NCBI RefSeq assembly: GCF_902832845.1
Contig: NZ_CADFDB010000003.1
Location: 310,001-374,000, forward strand
DNA length: 64,000 bases
Source: Burkholderia metallica
Lineage (GTDB): Bacteria; Pseudomonadota; Gammaproteobacteria; Burkholderiales; Burkholderiaceae
Reading direction: 5' to 3'
The translations under genes were made by a program, and so were the position numbers. Below, one piece after another: positions 27,241 to 35,383 of this stretch. Within the stretch, counting starts at the first letter, position 1, and every line of letters starts with the position of its first letter. The notes beneath the pieces were generated by a model, which saw only the letters and a list, made by a program, of their open reading frames with translations, was not told where the DNA came from and did no database searches.

Positions 27241-29244
27241 ATGTCCGATATCACCGAAACGGCCGCGGGCGCCGCGCCCGCCCCCGCCGCGCGCCCGCTG
27301 CGCGCGATCCAGCCCCTGCCCGACCAGCTGATCAGCCAGATCGCCGCCGGCGAGGTCGTCGAACGCCCGGCGTCGGTCGTCAAGGAGCTGCTCGAGAACG
27401 CGATGGACGCCGGCGCCACGACGCTGCGCATCGTGCTGGAAGAAGGCGGCGTGAAGCGCATCTCGATCACCGACGACGGCTGCGGGATTCCGCCCGACGA
27501 GCTGGCGCTCGCGCTGATGCGCCATGCCACCAGCAAGATCCGCTCGCTCGAGGAGCTCGAGGCGGTCGCGACGCTGGGTTTTCGCGGCGAAGCGCTCGCG
27601 TCGATCGCATCGGTCGCCGAGATGTCGATCACGAGCCGCACGGCCGATGCCGCGCATGCGATGAAGATCGACGCGCAGACAGGCGTGCTGTCGCCCGCCG
27701 CCGGCGCGACCGGCACGACGATCGAGGTGCGCGAGCTGTACTTCAACACGCCCGCGCGGCGCAAGTTCCTGAAGAGCGAGCAGACCGAGTTCGGCCACTG
27801 CCTGGAAATGATTCGCCGTGCGGCGCTCGCGCGGCCGGACGTTGCGATCTCAGTGCTGCACAACGGCAAGGCGGTCGAGCACTGGAATGCGACCGAGCCC
27901 GCGCAGCGCGTCGCGAAGATCCTCGGCGACAGCTTCGCGACCGCGCACCTGCCGCTCGACGAGCAGGCCGGCCCGCTTGCGGTGTACGGCTGCGCAGGCC
28001 TGCCGACCGCGAGTCGCGGTCGCGCCGACCAGCAATACTTCTTCGTCAACGGCCGCTTCGTGCGCGACAAGCTGCTGACGCACGCGGTACGCGCCGCCTA
28101 CGAGGACGTGCTGCACGGCGACCGCTACCCGTCGTACGTGCTGTTTCTCGACCTGCCGCCCGAAGCCGTCGACGTGAACGTGCATCCGTCGAAGATCGAG
28201 GTGCGCTTCCGCGATTCGCGCTCGATCCACCAGTACGTGTTCCATGCAGTCCAGCGTGCGCTCGCGCGTCACGCGGGCGCGTCGCCGGAAACCACCGCGG
28301 GCGGCCATGCCGCGCAACTGTCACCGGCGCCGCGCGGGCCCGCTTCGTTCCTGGATACCCCGCTCGGCCAGGCCCCGCACGGCAACGCGACCGGCGGCAG
28401 CGGCTTCTCGCCGTCGTCGTCCTCGTCGTCGGGCAACACCTGGATGCGCCAGGCGCGGATGACCCAGGGCACGCTGCCCGTCGCACAGCCGCTCGCGCTC
28501 TATGACGCGCTGTTCGGCCGCAAGGACACGGGCGCGGGCACGCCGGACGGCACGACGCTCATCGCGCGCGATTCGGCCGATATGGCCGATTCGGCCAACG
28601 CACCGATCGCACCGCGGTCGGGCTTCGCGGCTTCGCCGCTCGCCGCCACCGCGCACGACGAGCAGCCGCTCGGCTTCGCGCTCGGCCAGATCCACGGCAT
28701 CTACGTGCTCGCGCAGAACGCGCACGGTCTCGTGATCGTCGACATGCACGCGGCCCACGAGCGGATCCTGTACGAACAGTTCAAGAACGCGCTGGCCGAT
28801 CGCACGGTCGCCGTGCAGTCGTTGCTGCTGCCGGTCTCGATGACGGCCACGCCGGTCGAGATCGGCACGGTCGAGGAAGAACGCGACACGCTCGAATCGC
28901 TCGGGTTCGACCTGGCGGTGCTGTCGCCGACGACGCTCGCGATCCGCGCGGTCCCCGCGCTGCTGAAGGATGCCGACCTGCAGTCGCTCGCGCGTGCGGT
29001 GCTCGCCGACCTTCATGCGTTCGGCGGTTCACGCGTGCTCACAGAGCGGCAGCACGAACTGCTCGGCACGCTCGCCTGCCATCACGCGGTGCGCGCGAAC
29101 CGGCGCCTGACGCTCGACGAGATGAATGCGCTGCTGCGGCAGATGGAAGCGACCGAACGCGCGGACCAGTGCAATCACGGCCGGCCGACCTGGTATCAGC
29201 TCACGCTGAACGATCTGGACCGCCTCTTCATGCGCGGCCAATGA
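27241..29244 (+). CDS. mutL: DNA mismatch repair protein MutL
   Basis: Couples mismatch recognition by MutS to strand incision. The 667-residue protein has the N-terminal GHKL ATPase ([33 protein letters not shown]), a long low-complexity linker at about 350-450, and a C-terminal dimerisation domain. The latter carries [12 protein letters not shown] from Asp501, matching the endonuclease motif DQHA(X)2E(X)4E with Met for Gln, plus ACHHAVRAN and QCNHGRPT (Cys644). This suggests MutL itself nicks DNA, as expected where no MutH exists. It overlaps miaA by 4 nt. Confidence 0.97.
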   Translation: MSDITETAAGAAPAPAARPLRAIQPLPDQLISQIAAGEVVERPASVVKELLENAMDAGATTLRIVLEEGGVKRISITDDGCGIPPDELALALMRHATSKIRSLEELEAVATLGFRGEALASIASVAEMSITSRTADAAHAMKIDAQTGVLSPAAGATGTTIEVRELYFNTPARRKFLKSEQTEFGHCLEMIRRAALARPDVAISVLHNGKAVEHWNATEPAQRVAKILGDSFATAHLPLDEQAGPLAVYGCAGLPTASRGRADQQYFFVNGRFVRDKLLTHAVRAAYEDVLHGDRYPSYVLFLDLPPEAVDVNVHPSKIEVRFRDSRSIHQYVFHAVQRALARHAGASPETTAGGHAAQLSPAPRGPASFLDTPLGQAPHGNATGGSGFSPSSSSSSGNTWMRQARMTQGTLPVAQPLALYDALFGRKDTGAGTPDGTTLIARDSADMADSANAPIAPRSGFAASPLAATAHDEQPLGFALGQIHGIYVLAQNAHGLVIVDMHAAHERILYEQFKNALADRTVAVQSLLLPVSMTATPVEIGTVEEERDTLESLGFDLAVLSPTTLAIRAVPALLKDADLQSLARAVLADLHAFGGSRVLTERQHELLGTLACHHAVRANRRLTLDEMNALLRQMEATERADQCNHGRPTWYQLTLNDLDRLFMRGQ

Positions 29245-30215
29245 GCGCGGCACCTCACGCCAGCCCGACGACGATCGCCTGCCTGCTCGGCCCCACCGCG
29301 TCGGGCAAGACGGCCGCGGCGCTGGCGCTCGCGGCGCGCCGCCCGATCGAGATCGTCAGCGTCGATTCGGCGCTCGTCTACCGCGACATGGATATCGGCA
29401 CCGCGAAGCCTTCGCGCGAAGAACGCGCGAGCGTGCCGCATCACCTGATCGACATCATCGACCCGGCCGACGCGTATTCGGCCGCGAGTTTCCGCGCGGA
29501 CACGCTGCGCCTGATCGGCGAGATCGCCGCGCGCGGCCGCACGCCGCTGCTCGCGGGCGGCACGATGCTGTACTACAAGGCGCTGACGCAGGGGCTCAAC
29601 GACCTGCCGGGCGCCGATCCGGACGTGCGCGCCACCCTCGATGCCGAAGCCGCGCGCGACGGCTGGCCCGCGCTGCATGCGCGGCTCGCGCAGGTCGATC
29701 CCGACACGGCCGCGCGGCTCGCGCCGAACGATTCGCAACGCATCCAGCGCGCGCTCGAAGTGTTCATGCTGACCGGGCAGCCGATGTCGGCGCTGCTGAC
29801 CGCGCCGCGGCGCACCGACGATGCGGCCGCCGCTTACCGCTTCGTGCCAGTCGCGCTGGAGCCGTCGGATCGCGCGGTGCTGCATGCCCGGATCGCGCAG
29901 CGCTTCGACGCGATGCTCGATGCGGGCTTCATCGACGAAGTCGAGCGGCTGCGCCGTCGCAAAGATCTCCATCCGGACCTGCCGTCGATGCGCTGCGTCG
30001 GCTACCGGCAGGCGTGGGAATTCCTCGACGGCGACACCGACTACCGGACGATGCGCGACAAGGGGATCTTCGCGACGCGGCAGCTCTGCAAGCGCCAGAT
30101 CACCTGGTTGCGCGCGATGCCGGAGCGAATCGTCGTCGACTGCATCGCGCCGGACGCGACGGCCCGCGCACTGGACGCGCTCGAACGCGTGCTCGACGGC
30201 AACCCACCGGGCTGA
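29241..30215 (+). CDS. miaA: tRNA dimethylallyltransferase
   Basis: Adds a dimethylallyl group to N6 of adenosine 37 in tRNAs reading UNN codons. The 324-residue protein has the P-loop [12 protein letters not shown] near the start, [18 protein letters not shown] for substrate and tRNA binding, HHLIDI, and the [13 protein letters not shown] motif. The ATG is inside the mutL stop (ATGA); an in-frame start 72 bases earlier falls within mutL and is unlikely. The mutL-miaA order is widespread in proteobacteria. Confidence 0.97.
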   Translation: MSAAPHASPTTIACLLGPTASGKTAAALALAARRPIEIVSVDSALVYRDMDIGTAKPSREERASVPHHLIDIIDPADAYSAASFRADTLRLIGEIAARGRTPLLAGGTMLYYKALTQGLNDLPGADPDVRATLDAEAARDGWPALHARLAQVDPDTAARLAPNDSQRIQRALEVFMLTGQPMSALLTAPRRTDDAAAAYRFVPVALEPSDRAVLHARIAQRFDAMLDAGFIDEVERLRRRKDLHPDLPSMRCVGYRQAWEFLDGDTDYRTMRDKGIFATRQLCKRQITWLRAMPERIVVDCIAPDATARALDALERVLDGNPPG

Positions 30216-30220
30216 CCGCG

Positions 30221-30853
30221 TCAGCGCGTCCGACGCGCCGCCAGGCGCGCGCGCGCGCCGTCGACGATCCACGCGATGCCGCGCTCGAATGCCGCGCCGC
30301 CGCTGCGCTCGCGCAGCGCGGCCCAGCCGTTCGCAAGCAGCGGATACTCGGCGGCGTCCGGCAGCGGCGCAGCGGCGTCGCCGCCCGGCCCGGCCTGCTC
30401 TTCCAGCACCCATCCGACCACGAAACGGCCGATCGCGTACATCACGTCGACCGCCTCGTCCGGCGTGAAACCCGCGTCGCAGAGCAGCGCGACCTTGCGT
30501 TCGATCGAGCTGAAGTGCAGCGCGCGCGGCCGCGTGCCGGCATGCAGGCGCGCGCCGTCGCGATAGGCCAGCAGCGCGTGGCGGAAACTGCGCGCGTTGT
30601 CGACGAGCCACGCATCCCACACTTCGCCCGCGCGCGGCAGCGACGCGTCGTGGCGCTCGAGCATGATCGCCTCGGCCATCGCGTCGAGCAGTTCGCCCTT
30701 GTTCCGGAAATGCCAGTAAAGCGTCGGCGACTGCACGCCGAGCCGCTCGGCGAGCCGCCGCGTCGACAGCCCGTCGATCCCCACTTCATCCAGCAGGTCG
30801 AGCGCCGCGCGCAATACCGTGTCGCGCGTCAGCCGCGCGCCTGTGTCCTTCAT
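30221..30853 (-). CDS. tetR: Tetracycline repressor, TetR class
   Basis: Transcriptional repressor, predicted to control itself and the divergent efflux gene. The 210-residue protein aligns along its whole length with the tetracycline-resistance TetR proteins: the helix-turn-helix (GLSTRRLAERLGVQSPTLYW) and the drug pocket. Residues equivalent to TetR His64, Asn82, Phe86, His100, Arg104 and Pro105 are His68, Asn86, Phe90, His104, Arg108 and Pro109; the equivalent of Gln116 is Lys120. Two tet-operator-like sites lie between it and the efflux gene, one starting at its own start codon. The frame is open far upstream but that is a shadow of the efflux gene. Confidence 0.92.
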   Translation of the reverse strand: MKDTGARLTRDTVLRAALDLLDEVGIDGLSTRRLAERLGVQSPTLYWHFRNKGELLDAMAEAIMLERHDASLPRAGEVWDAWLVDNARSFRHALLAYRDGARLHAGTRPRALHFSSIERKVALLCDAGFTPDEAVDVMYAIGRFVVGWVLEEQAGPGGDAAAPLPDAAEYPLLANGWAALRERSGGAAFERGIAWIVDGARARLAARRTR

Positions 30854-30871
30854 CTCTATCACCGATAGGGA
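30853..30871. promoter_or_regulatory. tet operator, tetR-proximal
   Basis: The 19 bases TCTCTATCACCGATAGGGA differ at a single position from the reverse complement of Tn10 tetO2. The site begins at the first base of the tetR start codon, so bound repressor would block tetR transcription and initiation. Confidence 0.85.
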
Positions 30872-30890
30872 AAGCTGTGGAATAATCGCC

Positions 30891-30909
30891 ACTCTATCAC
30901 CGATAGAGT
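30891..30909. promoter_or_regulatory. tet operator, tetA-proximal
   Basis: The 19 bases ACTCTATCACCGATAGAGT differ from Tn10 tetO1 only at the two central positions; the 8-base arms are perfect inverted repeats. Its centre is 38 bases from that of the other operator and it ends 7 bases before the efflux gene. Confidence 0.88.
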
Positions 30910-30916
30910 CACACCC

Positions 30917-32110
30917 TTGAATCCGTCCCTGATTGCCATTCTGGCCACGGTCCTGCTCGACGCGATCGGCGTCGGGATCGTGATGCCGATCCTGCCCGGG
31001 CTGCTGCGCTCGCTTGCCGATGCGGGCAGTACCGACACCCACTACGGGATGCTGCTCGCGCTGTACGCGTTCGCGCAGTTCCTGTGCGCACCGCTGCTCG
31101 GCGCGCTGAGCGACCGCTTCGGCCGCCGGCCCGTCCTGCTCGTCTCGCTCGCCGGCGCCGCGCTCGACTACCTGCTGATGGCGCTCGCACCGACACTCGC
31201 ATGGCTCTACGTCGGGCGGCTGATCGCGGGGATCACCGGCGCGAACGTCGCGGTCGCGACCGCGTACATGACCGACGTCACCGCCGAACCCGACCGCGCG
31301 CGACGCTTCGGCCAGCTCGGTGCGATGATGGGCATCGGCTTCATCGCGGGCCCGTTGATCGGCGGCCTGCTCGGCGCGCTGCATCTGCGCGCGCCGTTCG
31401 TCGCGGCCGCGGCGCTCAACGCGCTCAATCTCGCGCTCGTCTGGCGCGCGCTGCCGGAATCGCGGCCGCGTTCGGCCCGCGAAGGCCATGCGGCGGGCGC
31501 ACTCAACCCGTTCTCCAGCCTGCGCCGGTTGAGCGGCGCACCGGCGCTCGTGCCGCTGATCGGCATTTACGTGATCGTGGCGCTGGTGTCGCAGGCTCCC
31601 GCGACGCTGTGGATCCTGTACGGCCAGGAACATTTCGGCTGGTCGACGCCGATCGCGGGACTGTCGCTGGCGGGCTACGGCGCGTGTCACGCACTCGCGC
31701 AGGCCTTCGCGATCGGGCCGCTGATCGCGCGGCTCGGCGAGCGTCGCGCGCTTGCGCTGGGCCTCGCGGGCGACGCGATCGGGCTCGCGATAATCGCGTT
31801 CGCGACCGCCGCATGGGTGCCGTTCGCGCTGCTGCCGCTGTTCGCGGCGGGCGGCATGACGCTGCCGGCACTGCAGGCGATGCTCGCACGGCAGGTCGAC
31901 GACGCGCGCCAGGGCGAACTGCAAGGCACGCTCGCGAGCGTGTCGAGCCTGATCGGCGTCGCCGGGCCGCTGGTCGTCACCGCCACCTACGCGGCGACGC
32001 GCGCGACGTGGCCGGGGCTCGTCTGGGCCGCGGCCGCACTGCTTTATCTGCTCGTGCCGCCGCTGCTGGCCGGCGCGCGGCCCACGGCGGCGGCGCGGCC
32101 GTCCGCATGA
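30917..32110 (+). CDS. tetA: Tetracycline efflux MFS transporter, TetA family
   Basis: Predicted inner-membrane drug/proton antiporter. The 397-residue protein has 12 predicted helices and aligns throughout with TetA(A/B/C): LDAIGVGIVMPILPGLLR in helix 1, LYAFAQFLCAPLLGALSDRFGRRPVLL with MFS motif A, and PALQAMLARQVDDARQGELQG late in the protein. The start is TTG with no Shine-Dalgarno, very close to the second operator, so the mRNA may have a very short leader. Its codon use and GC content match the chromosome, so it does not look like a recent transposon import. Actual substrate and resistance are untested. Confidence 0.9.
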   Translation: MNPSLIAILATVLLDAIGVGIVMPILPGLLRSLADAGSTDTHYGMLLALYAFAQFLCAPLLGALSDRFGRRPVLLVSLAGAALDYLLMALAPTLAWLYVGRLIAGITGANVAVATAYMTDVTAEPDRARRFGQLGAMMGIGFIAGPLIGGLLGALHLRAPFVAAAALNALNLALVWRALPESRPRSAREGHAAGALNPFSSLRRLSGAPALVPLIGIYVIVALVSQAPATLWILYGQEHFGWSTPIAGLSLAGYGACHALAQAFAIGPLIARLGERRALALGLAGDAIGLAIIAFATAAWVPFALLPLFAAGGMTLPALQAMLARQVDDARQGELQGTLASVSSLIGVAGPLVVTATYAATRATWPGLVWAAAALLYLLVPPLLAGARPTAAARPSA

Positions 32111-32144
32111 GTGTCGGCCTGCACGGTCACGCCCGCTGCCGCAC

Positions 32145-32540
32145 TCAGTGCGCGAGCGTCACGAGATTCGCGTCGCGTACGAGCTGCCAGCGGCCGTCGG
32201 TCTTGCGGAAGATCGTCAGCGTATGACCCGAACGGCGGATCGCGTCGCCGCCCGGCGGGGTCGCGTCGATCTCGATGAAATTGCGCATGTACGCCCAGTC
32301 GCCCAACACGCGCAGTTCGTCGATCCGGTAACGGCCGTCGATCTTCGGTGCGGCCGCGCCCGCGGCGTTCGCGTCGCGCGATGCGGCTGCAAACGCCGCC
32401 TTGTCGAACGGCGGCTTGCCGGCCACCATGAAGATCGCGTCGTCGGCGATCAGGTCGAGCACGGTCGCCAGGTCCCCGCGGCGGCTCGACACGAACCAGT
32501 TGTCCACGAGCTCGCGGATCGCGCGTTCGTCTTCGGTCAT
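32145..32540 (-). CDS. SnoaL-like / DUF4440-family protein
   Basis: Small alpha+beta-barrel protein of the NTF2-like superfamily; members include hydrolases, isomerases and proteins of unknown function. The 131-residue protein opens with DERAIRELVDNWFVSSRRGDL and contains LIADDAIFMVAGKPPF and a C-terminal HTLTIFRKTDGRWQLVRDAN, all typical of the family. The ATG at 32540 is chosen because a strong AAGGAGG lies 7 bases upstream; a longer frame begins 42 bases earlier. It converges with tetA. No substrate can be named. Confidence 0.85.
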   Translation of the reverse strand: MTEDERAIRELVDNWFVSSRRGDLATVLDLIADDAIFMVAGKPPFDKAAFAAASRDANAAGAAAPKIDGRYRIDELRVLGDWAYMRNFIEIDATPPGGDAIRRSGHTLTIFRKTDGRWQLVRDANLVTLAH

Positions 32541-32588
32541 CGTCGTCCCTCCTTCATCGGCGCGCACCGTGACGCCACGCACCGCACG

Positions 32589-32624
32589 AAAAAAAAGCCG
32601 CCCGGATCGACTCCGGGCGGCTTT
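32589..32624 (-). terminator. Intrinsic terminator of purM
   Basis: On the minus strand a perfect 12-bp stem (32613-32624 with 32594-32605, 7-base loop) is followed by a run of eight T residues. It lies 25 bases after the purM stop. Confidence 0.93.
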
Positions 32625-32648
32625 CCTTGCTGCATCTGCTGCTGCGTG

Positions 32649-33704
32649 TCAGACCACGACCGTCTGCGCCTCGCCTTCGCGGGTCGCACGCACGGTGCCG
32701 ATCTTCCACACCTGTTCGCCGGCGGCGGTCAGGTCGGCGATCGCTGCGTCCGCATCGGCTGCCGAAACGATCACGGCCATGCCGATCCCGCAGTTGAACA
32801 CGCGGTGCATTTCCGCATCGGCGACGCCGCCGTGCTCCTGCAGCCACTTGAACAGCGGCGGCAGCGGCCACGCCTTCTGGTCGAGCTCGGCGGTGAGGCC
32901 TTCGCGCAGCACGCGCGGGATGTTCTCGACGAGACCGCCGCCCGTGATGTGCGCCATGCCCTTCACCGACAGCTTCTGCATCAGCGCGAGCAGCGGCTTC
33001 ACGTAGATGCGCGTGGGCGCCATCAGCGCGTCGGCCAGCGAGCGGCCGTGGAAATCGGCCGACAGGTCGGGGTTCGCGCGCTCGATGATCTTGCGCACGA
33101 GCGAGAAGCCGTTCGAATGGATGCCGCTCGATGCGAGGCCCAGCACCACGTCGCCTTCGGCGATCGTGCTGCCGTCGATGATCTTGCTCTTCTCGACCGC
33201 GCCGACCGCGAAGCCGGCCAGGTCGTATTCGCCGTCCGGGTACATGCCCGGCATTTCGGCCGTTTCACCGCCGATCAGCGCGCAGCCCGACAGTTCGCAA
33301 CCTTGCGCGATGCCCTTGACGACCGTAGCAGCGGTATCGACGTCGAGCTTGCCGCACGCGAAGTAATCGAGGAAGAACAGCGGCTCGGCGCCTTGCACGA
33401 GGATGTCGTTCACGCTCATCGCGACGAGATCCTGGCCGACCGTGTCGTGTTTGTTCAGATGAAACGCCAGCTTGAGCTTGGTGCCCACGCCGTCGGTGCC
33501 CGACACGAGCACCGGCTCCTTGTACTTCTTCGGCACTTCGAACAGCGCGCCGAACCCGCCGATGCCGCCGAGCACGCCGTCGCGCAGGGTTTTCTTCGCA
33601 AAAGGCTTGATTTTGTCGATGAGCGCGTCGCCCGCGTCGATGTCGACGCCTGCGTCGCGATAGGACAGACCCTGAGCGTCGGGAGCGGATTTCGGAGGAT
33701 TCAT
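32649..33704 (-). CDS. purM: Phosphoribosylformylglycinamidine cyclo-ligase
   Basis: Fifth step of de novo purine synthesis: ATP-dependent closure of FGAM to aminoimidazole ribonucleotide. The 351-residue protein has [12 protein letters not shown] at the start, the [21 protein letters not shown] stretch split across residues about 51-71 (glycine-rich ATP site), [11 protein letters not shown], and the C-terminal GIGMAVIV. Length and motifs are standard. It is transcribed alone, with its own terminator, and diverges from hda. A 19-base palindrome lies 20 bases upstream of the start. Confidence 0.97.
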   Translation of the reverse strand: MNPPKSAPDAQGLSYRDAGVDIDAGDALIDKIKPFAKKTLRDGVLGGIGGFGALFEVPKKYKEPVLVSGTDGVGTKLKLAFHLNKHDTVGQDLVAMSVNDILVQGAEPLFFLDYFACGKLDVDTAATVVKGIAQGCELSGCALIGGETAEMPGMYPDGEYDLAGFAVGAVEKSKIIDGSTIAEGDVVLGLASSGIHSNGFSLVRKIIERANPDLSADFHGRSLADALMAPTRIYVKPLLALMQKLSVKGMAHITGGGLVENIPRVLREGLTAELDQKAWPLPPLFKWLQEHGGVADAEMHRVFNCGIGMAVIVSAADADAAIADLTAAGEQVWKIGTVRATREGEAQTVVV

Positions 33705-33723
33705 GGGGGAATGCGAGAAGGTC

Positions 33724-33742
33724 GGTAAAATGCGATTTTACC
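33724..33742. promoter_or_regulatory. Perfect 8-bp inverted repeat upstream of purM
   Basis: GGTAAAAT and ATTTTACC (33724-33731, 33735-33742) are exact inverted repeats around GCG. On the minus strand it contains TAAAAT, a plausible -10 box. It could be a regulator site for purM, but it does not match the E. coli PurR box. Confidence 0.45.
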
Positions 33743-33945
33743 CGAAGCCGGCCCGTTGGCCGGAATTCCCAGCACCGAATCGTCAGGGATTGCATCTTGG
33801 TCGACACGTCCCCGTTTTCAACGCCGAGCGAACCGCGCCGAAACCCGCGCGGCGCCGTGCGTGCGGCCGCGCGTGAAGCCCATGGAGCCGCAGTTTCCGC
33901 CGCGTGCCCGGCGTACGGCACGCGTATTTTCAACCGACCCGCATT

Positions 33946-34689
33946 GTGACTGTTGTGTCCCGTCAACTGACGCTCGATCTCGGCACGCCGCCGCCCGCCA
34001 CGTTCGACAACTTCATCATGAACGAGGAGAACGACGAGCTCATCTCGCGCCTGCAGAAGCTCGACCTCGCGCTCGCGGCGGGCCCCGTGCCGGACCGGTC
34101 GTTCTATATCTGGGGCGAGCCCGGCAGCGGCCGCACCCATCTGCTGCAGGCGCTCGTGAGCGACGCGTCGTACGGCTATGCGCGCTATCTCACGCCGCAG
34201 AGCCCGCTCGGCGCGTTCACGTTCGACCCGCGCATCGGCATCTACGCGATCGACGACTGCGACCGGATGAGCGACACGCAGCAGGTCGCGCTGTTCAACC
34301 TGTTCAACGAAGTGCGCGCCCACCCGTCGAGCGCGTTCGTCGCAGCGGGCCCTGCGGCGCCGCTCGCGCTCGACGTGCGCGAGGATCTGCGCACGCGCCT
34401 CGGCTGGGGGCTCGTCTTCCACCTGTCACCGCCGTCCGACGCCGGCAAGATCGCGGTGCTCAAGCTCGCGGCAAAGGAGCGCGGAATCGCGCTCACCGAC
34501 GACATCGCCGCCTACCTGCTGACCCATTTCCGCCGCGACATGCCGAGCCTGATGGCGCTGCTCGACGCGCTCGACCGCTTCTCGCTCGAACAAAAGCGCG
34601 CGGTCACGCTGCCGCTGCTGCGCCGCATGCTCGCGCGTCCCGGCGACGACATCACACCACCGGGCGCGGGCCCCCACCGCTTCGAGTAA
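33946..34689 (+). CDS. hda: DnaA regulatory inactivator Hda
   Basis: With the replication clamp, promotes ATP hydrolysis by DnaA and prevents re-initiation. The 247-residue protein begins with a clamp-binding motif (RQLTLDL) and has an AAA+ domain related to DnaA: Walker A variant GEPGSGRTHLLQAL, Walker B YAIDDCDRM, and a sensor stretch DLRTRLGWGLVF. The start is uncertain: GTG 33946 is used, GTG 33955 is equally plausible, and an ATG at 33904 would add residues without homology. Its stop codon lies within the TAAAAT box of the next gene. Confidence 0.93.
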   Translation: MTVVSRQLTLDLGTPPPATFDNFIMNEENDELISRLQKLDLALAAGPVPDRSFYIWGEPGSGRTHLLQALVSDASYGYARYLTPQSPLGAFTFDPRIGIYAIDDCDRMSDTQQVALFNLFNEVRAHPSSAFVAAGPAAPLALDVREDLRTRLGWGLVFHLSPPSDAGKIAVLKLAAKERGIALTDDIAAYLLTHFRRDMPSLMALLDALDRFSLEQKRAVTLPLLRRMLARPGDDITPPGAGPHRFE

Positions 34690-34692
34690 AAT
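34687..34692 (+). promoter_or_regulatory. Possible -10 box overlapping the hda stop codon
   Basis: TAAAAT includes the TAA stop of hda and ends 8 bases before the next ATG. A transcript starting about 7 bases later would be essentially leaderless. No strong -35 was found. Confidence 0.4.
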
Positions 34693-34700
34693 GCGCTTCC

Positions 34701-35378
34701 ATGACTAATCTGGCACTCTTTGACCTCGATCACACGCTGATCCCGACCGATAGCGACCACGAATGGGGCCGCTTCATGGTGAAGCTCGGCATCGTCGACG
34801 CGGAAAGCTTCTCGCGTCAGAACGATCAGTTCTTCGCCGACTACAAGGCCGGCAACCTCGATATCCACGCGTACCTCACCGCGATGCTCACGCCGCTCGC
34901 GAAGTATTCGCGCGCGCAGCTCGCGCAATGGCACGAGCAGTACATGCACGAGGTGATCCGGCCCGCAATGACGCCCGCCGCGCTCGAACTCGTGCGCCGG
35001 CACCTCGATGCGGGCGATCTCTGCTGCGTCGTGACGGCGACCAACGAATTCATCACGCGCCCGATCGCGTCCGCGTTCGGTGTCGACACGCTGATCGCCT
35101 GCGAGGTCGAAACGACCGACGGGCATCCCGATTCGCCGTACACGGGCCGGCCCACCGGCACGCCGAGCTATCGCGAAGGCAAGATCGTGCGGACCGAAGC
35201 GTGGCTCGCGTCGCTGGGCAAGCAATGGAGCGACTTCGAACACACGTATTTCTACAGCGACTCGCACAACGACATTCCGTTGCTCGAGAAAGTCACCGAC
35301 CCGATCGCGACCAACCCTGACGACACGCTGCGCGCGCATGCAAGCAACCGCGGCTGGCGCATCCTCGATCTCTTCTGA
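34701..35378 (+). CDS. HAD-superfamily subfamily IB phosphatase (SerB/CicA-like)
   Basis: Predicted phosphatase. The 225-residue protein has motif I LFDLDHTLIPTDSD with the catalytic aspartates near residues 7 and 9, motif II VVTATNEF, and a C-terminal motif YFYSDSHNDIPLLE typical of subfamily IB (phosphoserine-phosphatase-like) enzymes. The ATG is chosen because homology starts there; the frame is open much further upstream but only as a shadow of hda. It lies between hda and pcnB, an order I associate with Burkholderia and relatives. The substrate is unknown. Confidence 0.9.
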   Translation: MTNLALFDLDHTLIPTDSDHEWGRFMVKLGIVDAESFSRQNDQFFADYKAGNLDIHAYLTAMLTPLAKYSRAQLAQWHEQYMHEVIRPAMTPAALELVRRHLDAGDLCCVVTATNEFITRPIASAFGVDTLIACEVETTDGHPDSPYTGRPTGTPSYREGKIVRTEAWLASLGKQWSDFEHTYFYSDSHNDIPLLEKVTDPIATNPDDTLRAHASNRGWRILDLF

Positions 35379-35383
35379 ACGTC

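Noticed and set aside
30854-31924. Extension of the tetR frame by 357 codons upstream
   Set aside because: It runs antisense through the efflux gene and across both operators; the alignment with TetR proteins begins at 30853.
33904-33945. Upstream ATG as the hda start
   Set aside because: It would add 14 residues before the clamp-binding motif that no Hda has, and lacks a ribosome site.
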